Origin: Phycisphaerae bacterium
Lineage (GTDB): Bacteria > Planctomycetota > Phycisphaerae > SM23-33
NCBI GenBank assembly: GCA_030745875.1
Contig: JASLNT010000075.1
Span: 1 to 64,000 of the forward strand
Length of the DNA: 64,000 nucleotides
Reading direction: 5' to 3'
The number at the start of each line of letters is the position of its first letter. The first letter of the stretch is position 1. Positions 9,666 to 17,239 of this stretch are shown piece after piece. Made by a program: the position numbers and the translations under genes. A model generated the notes under the pieces. The model saw only the letters and a list, made by a program, of their open reading frames with translations, was not told where the DNA came from and searched no databases.

Positions 9666-9788
9666 CGGGGGGATTTCCAAAAAAAGAGACGGCTGATTAT
9701 GTCTATCACGCCGGTTGACGTCAATGGTCAATCCCGGCCGCCTCGACAATAGGGCGACCCATCGGCGGGCGGCAGGCGCGGGGGGGAG

Positions 9789-10928
9789 CTAACCTGCTGC
9801 GCAGGCTAGAACAACGTTATCCCATACAATTTTCGGGCTGACGTTTCGCCAGAGCAGTTGCTCGTAATTGGACAGTTGCTCTATTGCTCCGGTCAATTGG
9901 CGCATCGAGTGTTTCCGGGCGATCGATTCGACGGCGCCGTGTTGGTCTGCGTTGACCAGCGGTCGGTCGGCGCCGGCGGCCAGCGAGATCGCGTCGCGGA
10001 AGGCCGACGCTATTAGTTCGAGCATCGTTCCGGTGGCCTGACGCGTGGCGAGCATTTTTGACAGTTCGGCTTTGTCGGCGCTTTTGGCGGCTTTTACTGC
10101 TGCGATCGCCCGGGCTTCGGTGATTTTTTGCAGTCGTTCGCCGAGGCCCGCATCGCCTCCCGGGCCCAGAGCGGCCAGTTCGTCGAGCATATCGCATTTG
10201 ACCGCGTACATGTCGCTTCGGGCCAGCGACAGCGCCCTGCCAACCGATCCGTCGGTGAATGCGGCCCAGAATTTCGCTTCGTCGGGGTCGATTTCCTCCC
10301 GTGCGAGGCGATCGGTTACAAAATCCGACGGCAGGGGGCCGAACTGCACGGTGTGGCAGCGGCTTATTGTTGTGGGCAGCATCTGTTCGCTGCGCCGGCA
10401 GAGCAGGATTATCGTGACTCCGGGCGGGGGCTCTTCGAGCGTTTTCAACAGTGCGTTCTGGGCGATCGGGGTCATCAGTTCGGCCTCTCGAACGATGAAC
10501 ACTTTTCCCTTCCCACGCGCCGGTGCGAGATAGGCGCTCTTCAACAGGAAGTGTTTTATCACCCCGATGCCGAGGTTCTGCATCTTGCGGTTTCGCACTT
10601 CCGGAGCCGGATGATGCGCCGCCAGTTCCTTTGCGATCACTCCGAGGTCCGGATGCGTTCCCGCGGTGAGGGTTTTGCAGTCGTTGCATTGCCCGCATGC
10701 GTCGGTGAGTTCGAAGTTATCGTCGAGCTCGGAAATCTCACCGTTGTTGGGGATTTTCTGCGGGCTCTCACAGAGCAGCGCGCCAGCCAGCGCAAGTGCG
10801 GTGGTGCGCCGTCCGACACCGTGAGGGCCGGTGAACATCAGTGCGTGTCCCATACGCCCGGTCGCGATGCGACGCTGCAGCAGAGCGACAGCGGGGTCCT
10901 GTCCGATAATGTCGAGCAACTTGACCAT
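9789..10928 (-). CDS. holB: DNA polymerase III subunit delta' (clamp-loader AAA+ subunit)
   Basis: The 379-residue protein has the delta'/gamma-tau N-terminal layout. It opens with IIGQDPAVALLQ, then a P-loop-like GPHGVGRRTT (34-43), and four zinc-ligand cysteines (53, 78, 81, 84) in the CxxCxxC arrangement of clamp-loader subunits. Sensor segments include NALLKTLEEPPP (about 158-169) and TTISRC (about 186-191), the latter matching the SRC motif of delta'. The invariant P-loop Lys is replaced by Arg, which fits delta' subunits that do not hydrolyse ATP. No ribosome binding site precedes the ATG, and a minus-strand TATAAT lies only 8 nt upstream, so the mRNA may be leaderless. In many bacteria holB follows tmk; here tmk lies 5.7 kb away, across two WD40 genes on the opposite strand. 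Confidence 0.9.
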   Translation of the reverse strand: MVKLLDIIGQDPAVALLQRRIATGRMGHALMFTGPHGVGRRTTALALAGALLCESPQKIPNNGEISELDDNFELTDACGQCNDCKTLTAGTHPDLGVIAKELAAHHPAPEVRNRKMQNLGIGVIKHFLLKSAYLAPARGKGKVFIVREAELMTPIAQNALLKTLEEPPPGVTIILLCRRSEQMLPTTISRCHTVQFGPLPSDFVTDRLAREEIDPDEAKFWAAFTDGSVGRALSLARSDMYAVKCDMLDELAALGPGGDAGLGERLQKITEARAIAAVKAAKSADKAELSKMLATRQATGTMLELIASAFRDAISLAAGADRPLVNADQHGAVESIARKHSMRQLTGAIEQLSNYEQLLWRNVSPKIVWDNVVLACAAG

Positions 10929-10936
10929 TCGACGCG

Positions 10937-10942
10937 ATTATA
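10937..10942 (-). promoter_or_regulatory. Candidate -10 box (TATAAT) for holB
   Basis: A perfect TATAAT on the minus strand ends 8 nt before the holB ATG. No good -35 box is seen at the expected distance. Transcription from it would start at or within a few bases of the ATG. Confidence 0.35.
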
Positions 10943-11008
10943 GCACCGATGCGACGGCGATGGGACCCCCGAGTGCGGATCATACGATTTTTCGGCCGCC
11001 AAACGGTG

Positions 11009-11037
11009 TAGACATTGACCTATCTGTCAGCTACATT
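11009..11037 (+). promoter_or_regulatory. Candidate sigma70-type promoter of the WD40 module
   Basis: TAGACA and TACATT are separated by 17 nt, about 100 nt upstream of the first CxxC mini-ORF. They match the sigma70 consensus at 5 of 6 and 4 of 6 positions. This is the best promoter-like pair in the divergent gap between holB and the WD40 genes. Confidence 0.4.
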
Positions 11038-11079
11038 CCTTCCCGTGGTCGAAGGGAAACACCTGTCCTTTACAGCATG

Positions 11080-11126
11080 GGAACGAGGGTGATCGAAGGC
11101 TGAAGAACGACACGCACGAGAAAGGA
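11080..11126. repeat. Module-boundary direct repeat, copy 1 (47 bp)
   Basis: This 47-bp segment starts GGAACGAGGGTGA and ends GAGAAAGGA. It matches 14369-14415 at 43 of 47 positions. In the two downstream copies its first 13 bases encode the C-terminal ERG and stop of a WD40 protein. Here the same bases lie in non-coding DNA before the first gene, as if left from a lost upstream copy or marking the recombination site of the duplication. Its end supplies the AGGA ribosome binding site of the mini-ORF. Confidence 0.8.
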
Positions 11127-11133
11127 CCGGTCG

Positions 11134-11187
11134 ATGCCATATTATTGCGAGACTTGCGGCGGGGAATTCCCGGAGGCGCCGAGGTGA
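11134..11187 (+). CDS. CxxC mini-ORF (17 codons) coupled to WD40 gene 1
   Basis: An ATG 7 nt after GAGAAAGGA opens a 17-codon frame, MPYYCETCGGEFPEAPR. Its TGA stop overlaps the GTG that opens the WD40 frame (GTGA, 11184-11187). The CETC pair with following glycines looks like half of a zinc ribbon. An almost identical mini-ORF (one Tyr-to-His change) occurs at the same place before the second WD40 gene. It could be a leader peptide that loads ribosomes for the main gene, or the N-terminus of the main protein joined by a -1 frameshift. No classic slippery heptamer is visible at the overlap. The product as a separate functional peptide is unproven. Confidence 0.5.
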   Translation: MPYYCETCGGEFPEAPR

Positions 11188-14100
11188 TCTTCGAACTGGT
11201 GAAAGACTATGCGGATGTGCTGGCCGCGATGCCTCCAAAGCATCCCAGACGGCGCATGCTCGAACTGTTTGAAGAAGCCCTCCGACGCGACATCCACTTC
11301 ATCGACCGCCATCCGACAACGCTGTTTCAGTGCATGTGGAACCTCTGCTGGTGGTACGACTGCCCCGAAGCGGAGAAGCATTACGTCGAACCCGAAGGCG
11401 GTTGGCCCACACCCCCGCCCTGGAAAAGCGCCGAACCCAGCCTCCATAAACACATGGAGCGCGCCCGCGCCGCACGCGAACAGGCCAATCCCGCATTCCC
11501 TTGGGCTCGCAGCCTACGCCCACCCGAACCGCACCTGGGCGCCGCACAAGAGGCCGTGTTTCAAGGGCATATCAGCATGGTCAACAGAGCTGCGGCGTTC
11601 TCCCCCGACGGTACACGCATCGTCAGCGGGTCGGACAACGTCCTGCGCCTCTGGGACGCCCAATCCGGCGAATGCATCAACACCCTCAACGGGCATACCG
11701 GCGGAGTCTCAAGCGTGGCGTTCTCACCAGACGGCGCGCGAGTCGTCAGCGGCTCGGACGACAACACCCTGCGCCTCTGGGACGCCCAATCCGGCGAATG
11801 CATCAACACCCTCAATGGGCATGTCGGCTACGTCAACAGCGTGGCGTTCTCCCCCGATGGCACACGCATCGTCAGCAGCTCGGGCGAGTACGGAATTGGC
11901 AACACTGTTCGCCTCTGGGACGCCCAGTCGGGCGCATGTGTTAACATCCTCAATGGGCATACCGGCCACGTCCACAGCGCGGCGTTCTCCCCCGACGGCA
12001 CGCGCATCGCCAGCGGATCCAGGGACGAGACCGTGCGTCTCTGGGACGCCCAGTCGGGCGCATGTGTTAACATCCTCAATGGGCATACCGGTCACGTCAA
12101 CAGTGTGGCGTTCTCCCCCGACGGCACACGCATCGTCAGCGGCTCGAACGACAAGACGCTGAGCCTCTGGGAAGCTCAATCCGGCGAACGTATCAACACG
12201 CTCAATGGGCATATCGGCAGCGTCGAAAGCGTGGCGTTCTCCCCCGATGGCGCACGCATCGCCAGCGGCTCGAACGACAAGGTCCTGCATCTCTGGGACG
12301 CCCACTCGGGCGCATGCATCAACACGCTCAAGGGGCATACCGACAGCGTCCGCAGCGTGGCGTTCTCCCGCGACGGCACACGCATCGTCAGCAGTTCGTA
12401 CGATAAGACCCTGCGTGTCTGGGACGCCCAATCCAGCGTATGCATCAACACCCTCAATGGGCATACCGACAGCGTCTTGAGCGTGGCGTGCTCTCCCGAC
12501 AGCACACGCATCGTCAGCGGCTCGAACGACAAGACGCTGCGTCTCTGGGACGCCCACTCGGGCGCACGTATCAACACCCTCAAGGGGCACACCGGCAGCG
12601 TTGCAAGTGTGGGGTTCTCCCCTGACGGAACACGCATTGTCAGCGGATCGAACGACAAGACGCTGCGTCTCTGGGACGCCCACTCGGGCGCATGTGTTAA
12701 CATCCTCAAGGGGCATGCCGGCAGCGTCGAAAGCGTGGGGTTCTCCCCCGAGGGCACACGCATCGTCAGCGGCTCGGAGGACAAGACCGTGCGTCTCTGG
12801 GACGCCCAATCCGGCGTATGCATCAACACCCTCAAGGGGCATGCCGATTGGATCCACAGCGTGGCGTTTTCCCCCGACGGCACACGCATCGTCAGCGGCT
12901 CGGACGACAAGACCGTGCGTCTCTGGGACGCCCAATCGGGCGCATGCATCAACACCCTCGGTAGGCATACCAGCTTTGTCATCAGCGTGGCGTTCTCTCC
13001 GGACGGAGCCCGCGTCGTCAGCGGTTCGTCGGGTGGTCTCTTCGGAGAAAAGGACAACTCTATTCGCGTATTGGACGTCCAATCCGGCGCATGCATCAAC
13101 ACCCTCAATGGGCATACGCACTCGGTCCGCAGCGTGGGGTTCTCCCATGACGGCACACGCATTGTCAGCGGTTCGGGGGACAAAACCCTGCGTCTCTGGG
13201 ACGTCCAATCGGGCGTATGCATCAACACCCTCTATGGGCATGTCGATCGGGTCGAAAGCGTGGCGATTTCCCCCGACGGCACACGCATCGTCAGCAGCTC
13301 TGCGGACAAGACCCTGCGCCTCTGGGACGCCCAACCCGGCGCATGCATCAACATTCTCAAAGGGCATACCGGCAGCGTATCGAGCGTGGCGTTCTCCCCC
13401 GACGGCACACGCATCGCCAGCGGATCGACTGACATCTTCGGAAAAGACAACACTGTTCGCCTCTGGGACGCCGAATCCGGCGAATGCGTCAACACTCTCA
13501 AGGGGCATACCAGCTACGTCGGCGGTGTGGCGTTCTCCCCCGATGGCGCCCGCATCGTTAGCAGCGGTTCGTACGACAAGACACTGCGCCTCTGGGACGC
13601 CCAATCGGGCGTATGCATCAACATCCTCAAGGGGCATACCGAAAGCGTTGAAAGCGTGCGGTTCTCCCCCGACGGCACACGCATCGTCAGCGGTTCGGTC
13701 GAGACCCTACGCCTCTGGGACGCTCAATCCGGCGCATGCATCAACACCCTCGAGGGGCGGACCGCTGGCTTCCACGGTGTGGCGTTTTCCCCCGACAGCA
13801 CACGTATCGTAAGCGCTGGCCCGGAGGGCACGCACCTGCGCCTCTGGGACGCCCAATCCGGCGAATGTATCAACACCATCTATAGGCATACCGGTTCTGT
13901 CACCAGCGTGGGATTCTCCCCCGACGGCACACGCGTCGTCAGCGGTTCGTCGGGTGACCTCTTCGGAGAAAAGGACAACACTGTTCGCGTATGGGACGCC
14001 CAATCCGGCGTATGCATCAACACCCTCAATGGGCATACCGAAGGTATCGACCGTGTGGGGTTCTCCCCCGACGGCGCACGTATCGTCAGCGTCAGCGACT

Positions 14101-14381
14101 TTTACGACAGGGCCCTGCGTGTGTGGGACGCTCGCTCCGGGGACTGTCTGGAGGTCATCCAGGGCAAGGGCGATGTCGCCGGCATTGCGGCGGGATCCGA
14201 ATTGCATCCGTTCCGCGCACTTGTCCGTGACAACGAGACAATCATCGAAGATGCCTCTACAGGCTCGCCCGTGGCCCGGTACCCCGCAGTGCTGGCGGAG
14301 ATCACCACCCACCTCTTCGAACCGGTGTGGGCCGGGGGCGTCAGCAACTACCTCTGTCTCATCCGGCTGGAACGAGGGTGA
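11184..14381 (+). CDS. WD40-array protein 1 (conserved N-terminal domain plus about 20 WD40 repeats)
   Basis: The protein is about 1065 residues from the GTG at 11184. A TTG at 11145 would add 13 residues but lacks a suitably spaced ribosome binding site. The first about 110 residues form a helical domain with the motif HPTTLFQCMWNLCWWYD followed by CPEA. Then come about 20 full WD40 repeats of about 42 residues (pattern GH...V.SVAFSPDGTRIVSGS..DKTLRLWDAQSG.CINTL). A degenerate last segment includes IIEDASTGSPVARYP. That would suit three seven-bladed propellers. Several blades carry a 7-residue insert with FGEKDN (repeats 12 and 19; shorter in 15). Repeats are very similar at DNA level, so recent expansion or conversion is likely. 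No signal peptide, ATPase, kinase or protease domain is visible. A role as a protein-binding platform is inferred; the function is unknown. Confidence 0.88.
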   Translation: MIFELVKDYADVLAAMPPKHPRRRMLELFEEALRRDIHFIDRHPTTLFQCMWNLCWWYDCPEAEKHYVEPEGGWPTPPPWKSAEPSLHKHMERARAAREQANPAFPWARSLRPPEPHLGAAQEAVFQGHISMVNRAAAFSPDGTRIVSGSDNVLRLWDAQSGECINTLNGHTGGVSSVAFSPDGARVVSGSDDNTLRLWDAQSGECINTLNGHVGYVNSVAFSPDGTRIVSSSGEYGIGNTVRLWDAQSGACVNILNGHTGHVHSAAFSPDGTRIASGSRDETVRLWDAQSGACVNILNGHTGHVNSVAFSPDGTRIVSGSNDKTLSLWEAQSGERINTLNGHIGSVESVAFSPDGARIASGSNDKVLHLWDAHSGACINTLKGHTDSVRSVAFSRDGTRIVSSSYDKTLRVWDAQSSVCINTLNGHTDSVLSVACSPDSTRIVSGSNDKTLRLWDAHSGARINTLKGHTGSVASVGFSPDGTRIVSGSNDKTLRLWDAHSGACVNILKGHAGSVESVGFSPEGTRIVSGSEDKTVRLWDAQSGVCINTLKGHADWIHSVAFSPDGTRIVSGSDDKTVRLWDAQSGACINTLGRHTSFVISVAFSPDGARVVSGSSGGLFGEKDNSIRVLDVQSGACINTLNGHTHSVRSVGFSHDGTRIVSGSGDKTLRLWDVQSGVCINTLYGHVDRVESVAISPDGTRIVSSSADKTLRLWDAQPGACINILKGHTGSVSSVAFSPDGTRIASGSTDIFGKDNTVRLWDAESGECVNTLKGHTSYVGGVAFSPDGARIVSSGSYDKTLRLWDAQSGVCINILKGHTESVESVRFSPDGTRIVSGSVETLRLWDAQSGACINTLEGRTAGFHGVAFSPDSTRIVSAGPEGTHLRLWDAQSGECINTIYRHTGSVTSVGFSPDGTRVVSGSSGDLFGEKDNTVRVWDAQSGVCINTLNGHTEGIDRVGFSPDGARIVSVSDFYDRALRVWDARSGDCLEVIQGKGDVAGIAAGSELHPFRALVRDNETIIEDASTGSPVARYPAVLAEITTHLFEPVWAGGVSNYLCLIRLERG

Positions 14382-14415
14382 CCGAAGGGACAAGAACGAC
14401 ACGCACGAGAAAGGA
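14369..14415. repeat. Module-boundary direct repeat, copy 2 (47 bp)
   Basis: This second copy spans the last codons and stop of WD40 gene 1 and the leader of WD40 gene 2. It differs from copy 1 at four positions and provides the AGGA that precedes the second mini-ORF. Confidence 0.8.
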
Positions 14416-14423
14416 CTCGGTAA

Positions 14424-14477
14424 ATGCCATATCATTGCGAGACTTGCGGCGGGGAATTCCCGGAGGCTCCGAGGTGA
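14424..14477 (+). CDS. CxxC mini-ORF (17 codons) coupled to WD40 gene 2
   Basis: This copy reads MPYHCETCGGEFPEAPR and stops in a GTGA overlap (14474-14477) with the second WD40 gene. AGGA lies 8 nt upstream of the ATG. Compared with the first copy there is one amino-acid change (Tyr to His) and one silent change in this frame. Conservation of ATG, ribosome binding site, CxxC and overlap in both paralogues argues that the arrangement predates the duplication. Confidence 0.5.
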   Translation: MPYHCETCGGEFPEAPR

Positions 14478-16570
14478 TCTTCGAACTGGTGAAAGACTAT
14501 GCGGATGTGCTGACCGCGATGCCTCCAGAGCATCCCAAACGGCGCATGCTCGAACTGTTTGAAGAAGCCCTCCGCCGCGACATACACTTCATTGACCGCC
14601 ATCCGACAACGCTGTTTCAGTGCATGTGGAACCTCTGCTGGTGGTACGATTGCCCTGAAGCGGAGGAGCATTACGTCGAACCGGAAGGCGGTTGGCCTGC
14701 CCCCCCGCCCTGGAAAAGGACCGAACCCAGCCTCCATAAACACATGGAGCGCGCCCGCGCGGCACGTGAGCGCTTGATGCCCGCGTTCCCCTGGGCCCGC
14801 AGTCTACGCCCACCCGATCCGCACCTGGGCGCCGCACAAAAGGCCGTGTTCCAAGGGCATACCAGCATCGTCTACGGCGTGACGTTCTCCCCCGGCGGCA
14901 CACGCATCGTCAGCGGCTCGGGCGACAACACCCTGCGCCTCTGGGACGCCCAATCCGGCGAATGCATCAACACCCTCAATGGGCATACCGACTTGGTCAC
15001 CAGCGTGGCGTTCTCCCCCGACGGCATACACATCGTCAGCGGCTCATGGGACAAGACAGTACGCCTCTGGGACGCCCAATCGGGCGCATGCATCAACACC
15101 CTCAATGGGCATACCGTCAAGGTCCACAGCGTGGCGTTTTCCCCCGACGGCACGCGCATCGTCAGTGGCTCGGGTGATGCCGTCTGGGCGCCGGACGACA
15201 CCGTGCGCCTCTGGGACGCCCGATCCGGGGACTGCATCAACACCCTCAAAGGGCATACGAGTACTGTCAAGTGTGTGACGTTCTCCCCCGACGGTAAACG
15301 CATCGTCAGCGGATCATGGGACAAGACCCTGCGTCTCTGGGACGCCCAATCGGGCGCATGCATCAACACCCTCAATGGGCATACCGAAAGTGTCGCCAGC
15401 GTGGCGTTTTCCCCCGACGGCACGCGCATCGTCAGTGGCTCGGGTGATGCCGTCTGGGCGCCGGACGACACCGTGCGCCTCTGGGACGCCCAATCCGGCG
15501 AATGTATCAACACCCTCAATGGGCATACCGACAAGGTCCACAGCGTGGCGTTCTCCCCCGACGGCACACGCATCGTCAGCAGTTCGGGTGACATGTTCGG
15601 AGAAAAGGACAACACCATTCGTCTGTGGGACGCCCAATCCGGCGTATGCATCAACACCTTCAATGGGCATACCGACTCGGTCACCAGCGTGGCATTCTCC
15701 CCCGACGGCACACACATCGTCAGCGGCTCGCACGACCGCAGTGTGCGCCTGTGGAACGCCCAATCCGGGGGCTGCATCAACACCCTCAATGGCCATACCG
15801 GCGAGGTCCACAGCCTGGCGTTCTCCCCTGACGGCACACGCATCGTCAGCGGCTCGGACGACAATATCCTGTGCCTCTGGGACGCCCAATCCGGCGCATG
15901 CATCAACACCCTCAATTGGCAGAACTTCTTTGGGGACTCGTTCGACAGCGTGGCATTCTCCCCCGATGGCACACAGATCGTCAGCGGCTCGGCTAGGAGC
16001 GCCCCAAGACAAGAAGACTGCGCTGTTCGCTTCTGGTCAGAAAACGGCTGCACTGTTCGTCTCTGGGACGCCCAATCCGGCGAATGCATCAACACCCTCA
16101 ATGGGCATACCGATAGCGTCAGAAGCGTGGCGTTCTCCCCTGACGGTACACGCATCGTCAGCGGCTCCGTGGACAAAACCCTGCGCCTCTGGGACGCACA
16201 GTCCGGCGCATGCCTCAACACCCTCAATGGGCATACCGACATCGTCAGAAGCGTGGCGTTCTCCCCCGACGGTACACGTATCGTCAGCAACTCGGGGGAC
16301 AAGACCGTGCGCGTGTGGGACGCTTGCTCCGGGGACTGTCTGGATGTTATCCAGGGCGCGGGCGATGTCGCCGCCATTGCGGCGGGACCTGTGTATCCGT
16401 TCGGCGCACTTGTCCGTGACAATGCGACAATCATCGAAGATGTCTCTACAGGCTCGCCCGTGGCCTGGTTCCCTGTGAGGCTGGCAAGGATCACCACCCA
16501 CCCCTCCGAATCGGTGTGGGCCGGGGGCGTCGGCAAATACCTCGGCCTCATCCGGCTGGAACGAGGGTGA
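14474..16570 (+). CDS. WD40-array protein 2 (paralogue, about 11 WD40 repeats)
   Basis: About 698 residues from the GTG at 14474. The N-terminal about 110 residues are nearly identical to those of WD40 protein 1, including the HPTTLFQCMWNLCWWYD motif and the linker ARSLRPP. About 11 full WD40 repeats and the same degenerate end (IIEDVSTGSPVAW, then GLIRLERG) follow. Repeats 3 and 5 share an insert GDAVWAPDD and a 95-bp block that is identical at DNA level (15127-15221 and 15397-15491). Repeat 6 carries the FGEKDN insert also seen in protein 1, suggesting exchange between the two genes. Repeat 9 has a long irregular insertion (about residues 492-520) containing a second short FW/LW stretch. 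Function is unknown; a paralogous binding platform is the simplest reading. Confidence 0.88.
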   Translation: MIFELVKDYADVLTAMPPEHPKRRMLELFEEALRRDIHFIDRHPTTLFQCMWNLCWWYDCPEAEEHYVEPEGGWPAPPPWKRTEPSLHKHMERARAARERLMPAFPWARSLRPPDPHLGAAQKAVFQGHTSIVYGVTFSPGGTRIVSGSGDNTLRLWDAQSGECINTLNGHTDLVTSVAFSPDGIHIVSGSWDKTVRLWDAQSGACINTLNGHTVKVHSVAFSPDGTRIVSGSGDAVWAPDDTVRLWDARSGDCINTLKGHTSTVKCVTFSPDGKRIVSGSWDKTLRLWDAQSGACINTLNGHTESVASVAFSPDGTRIVSGSGDAVWAPDDTVRLWDAQSGECINTLNGHTDKVHSVAFSPDGTRIVSSSGDMFGEKDNTIRLWDAQSGVCINTFNGHTDSVTSVAFSPDGTHIVSGSHDRSVRLWNAQSGGCINTLNGHTGEVHSLAFSPDGTRIVSGSDDNILCLWDAQSGACINTLNWQNFFGDSFDSVAFSPDGTQIVSGSARSAPRQEDCAVRFWSENGCTVRLWDAQSGECINTLNGHTDSVRSVAFSPDGTRIVSGSVDKTLRLWDAQSGACLNTLNGHTDIVRSVAFSPDGTRIVSNSGDKTVRVWDACSGDCLDVIQGAGDVAAIAAGPVYPFGALVRDNATIIEDVSTGSPVAWFPVRLARITTHPSESVWAGGVGKYLGLIRLERG

Positions 16571-16597
16571 CCGAAGGGGCAAGAACGACACGCACGA
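16558..16597. repeat. Module-boundary direct repeat, copy 3 (40 bp, truncated)
   Basis: The third copy covers the end of WD40 gene 2 and stops at CACGCACGA, immediately before the minus-strand stop codon of tmk (16598-16600). It lacks the GAAAGGA end. The repeat therefore marks the exact right edge of the WD40 module. Confidence 0.75.
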
Positions 16598-17239
16598 CTA
16601 CGTCCAGTTCCACGTTTGGAGGGTGTCGCGGAGTTGGAGTTGGATTTGGTCGATTGATCCGTCGGCGGGGATAACCGCGAAGTGATGCGGGTCGCTTTGT
16701 GCCTGACAGAGGAATAACTCGCGGACTTTGCGATGGTATTCGATCTGCTTTGATTCGATGCGGTCGGCCTGACCTTCGCGAGCGGCGCGGGCGAGCCCGA
16801 TTTCCGAGTCTATGTCTAGTATCACCGTTAGATCGGGCATGACGGTCCCGACGGCGATGCGTGCGGCTTGGGTTATTGCTTCTACGTCCGCTCCGCCGGC
16901 GCCCTGGTAGGCGATGGTCGACGATATGTACCTGTCGCCCAGCACGCATTTTCCCGCCGCCAGCGCCGGTGCGATAATCTCCTGGGCGAGTTGGGCTCGC
17001 GAGGCCATATACAGCATCAGTTCGCACTGCACGTTCATCCGGTGGTGTCGGTTGTCCAGAAGGATGGTGCGGATCTCGTCGCCGATGGCGGTTCCGCCCG
17101 GGTCGCGAATGCGCTGGACGTCGAGCCCGGAGTTGGTGAGGAATTCGGCTAGCAGTTTGGCCTGGGTGGTCTTGCCCGCACCGTCCGGGCCGTCGATCAC
17201 GATGAACTTCCCCGCAAGCGTATCTGCCAGATTGCTCAT
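16598..17239 (-). CDS. tmk: Thymidylate kinase
   Basis: The 213-residue enzyme phosphorylates dTMP to dTDP. It has a P-loop GPDGAGKTT (about 17-25), the substrate-binding DPGGT (about 46-50, where the usual form is EPGGT) and the DRY motif in LGDRYISSTIAYQG (about 99-112). The LID region has basic residues (RAAREGQADRIE, about 149-160). The start is set by ATGA overlap with the topA stop (17236-17239), an arrangement that suggests translational coupling. A longer reading frame upstream lies inside topA and is unlikely. The gene ends exactly where the WD40 module begins, so the usual neighbour holB has been separated from it. Confidence 0.95.
   Translation of the reverse strand: MSNLADTLAGKFIVIDGPDGAGKTTQAKLLAEFLTNSGLDVQRIRDPGGTAIGDEIRTILLDNRHHRMNVQCELMLYMASRAQLAQEIIAPALAAGKCVLGDRYISSTIAYQGAGGADVEAITQAARIAVGTVMPDLTVILDIDSEIGLARAAREGQADRIESKQIEYHRKVRELFLCQAQSDPHHFAVIPADGSIDQIQLQLRDTLQTWNWT

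Noticed and set aside
11182..11187. Classic -1 slippery heptamer at the mini-ORF stop
   Set aside because: No X XXY YYZ pattern is seen at the overlap, so reinitiation is preferred over programmed frameshifting.
11724..13637. Long minus-strand open frame (637 codons) across WD40 gene 1, with a similar one at 14872-16551
   Set aside because: It mirrors the 126-bp repeat on the other strand. Repeats without stops in one antisense frame give long false frames; the WD40 frame explains the sequence.
14327..14473. WD40 gene 2 starting inside the end of gene 1 (14327)
   Set aside because: The extra frame overlaps the coding end and leader of gene 1, and the homologous region before gene 1 is not open in the same way.
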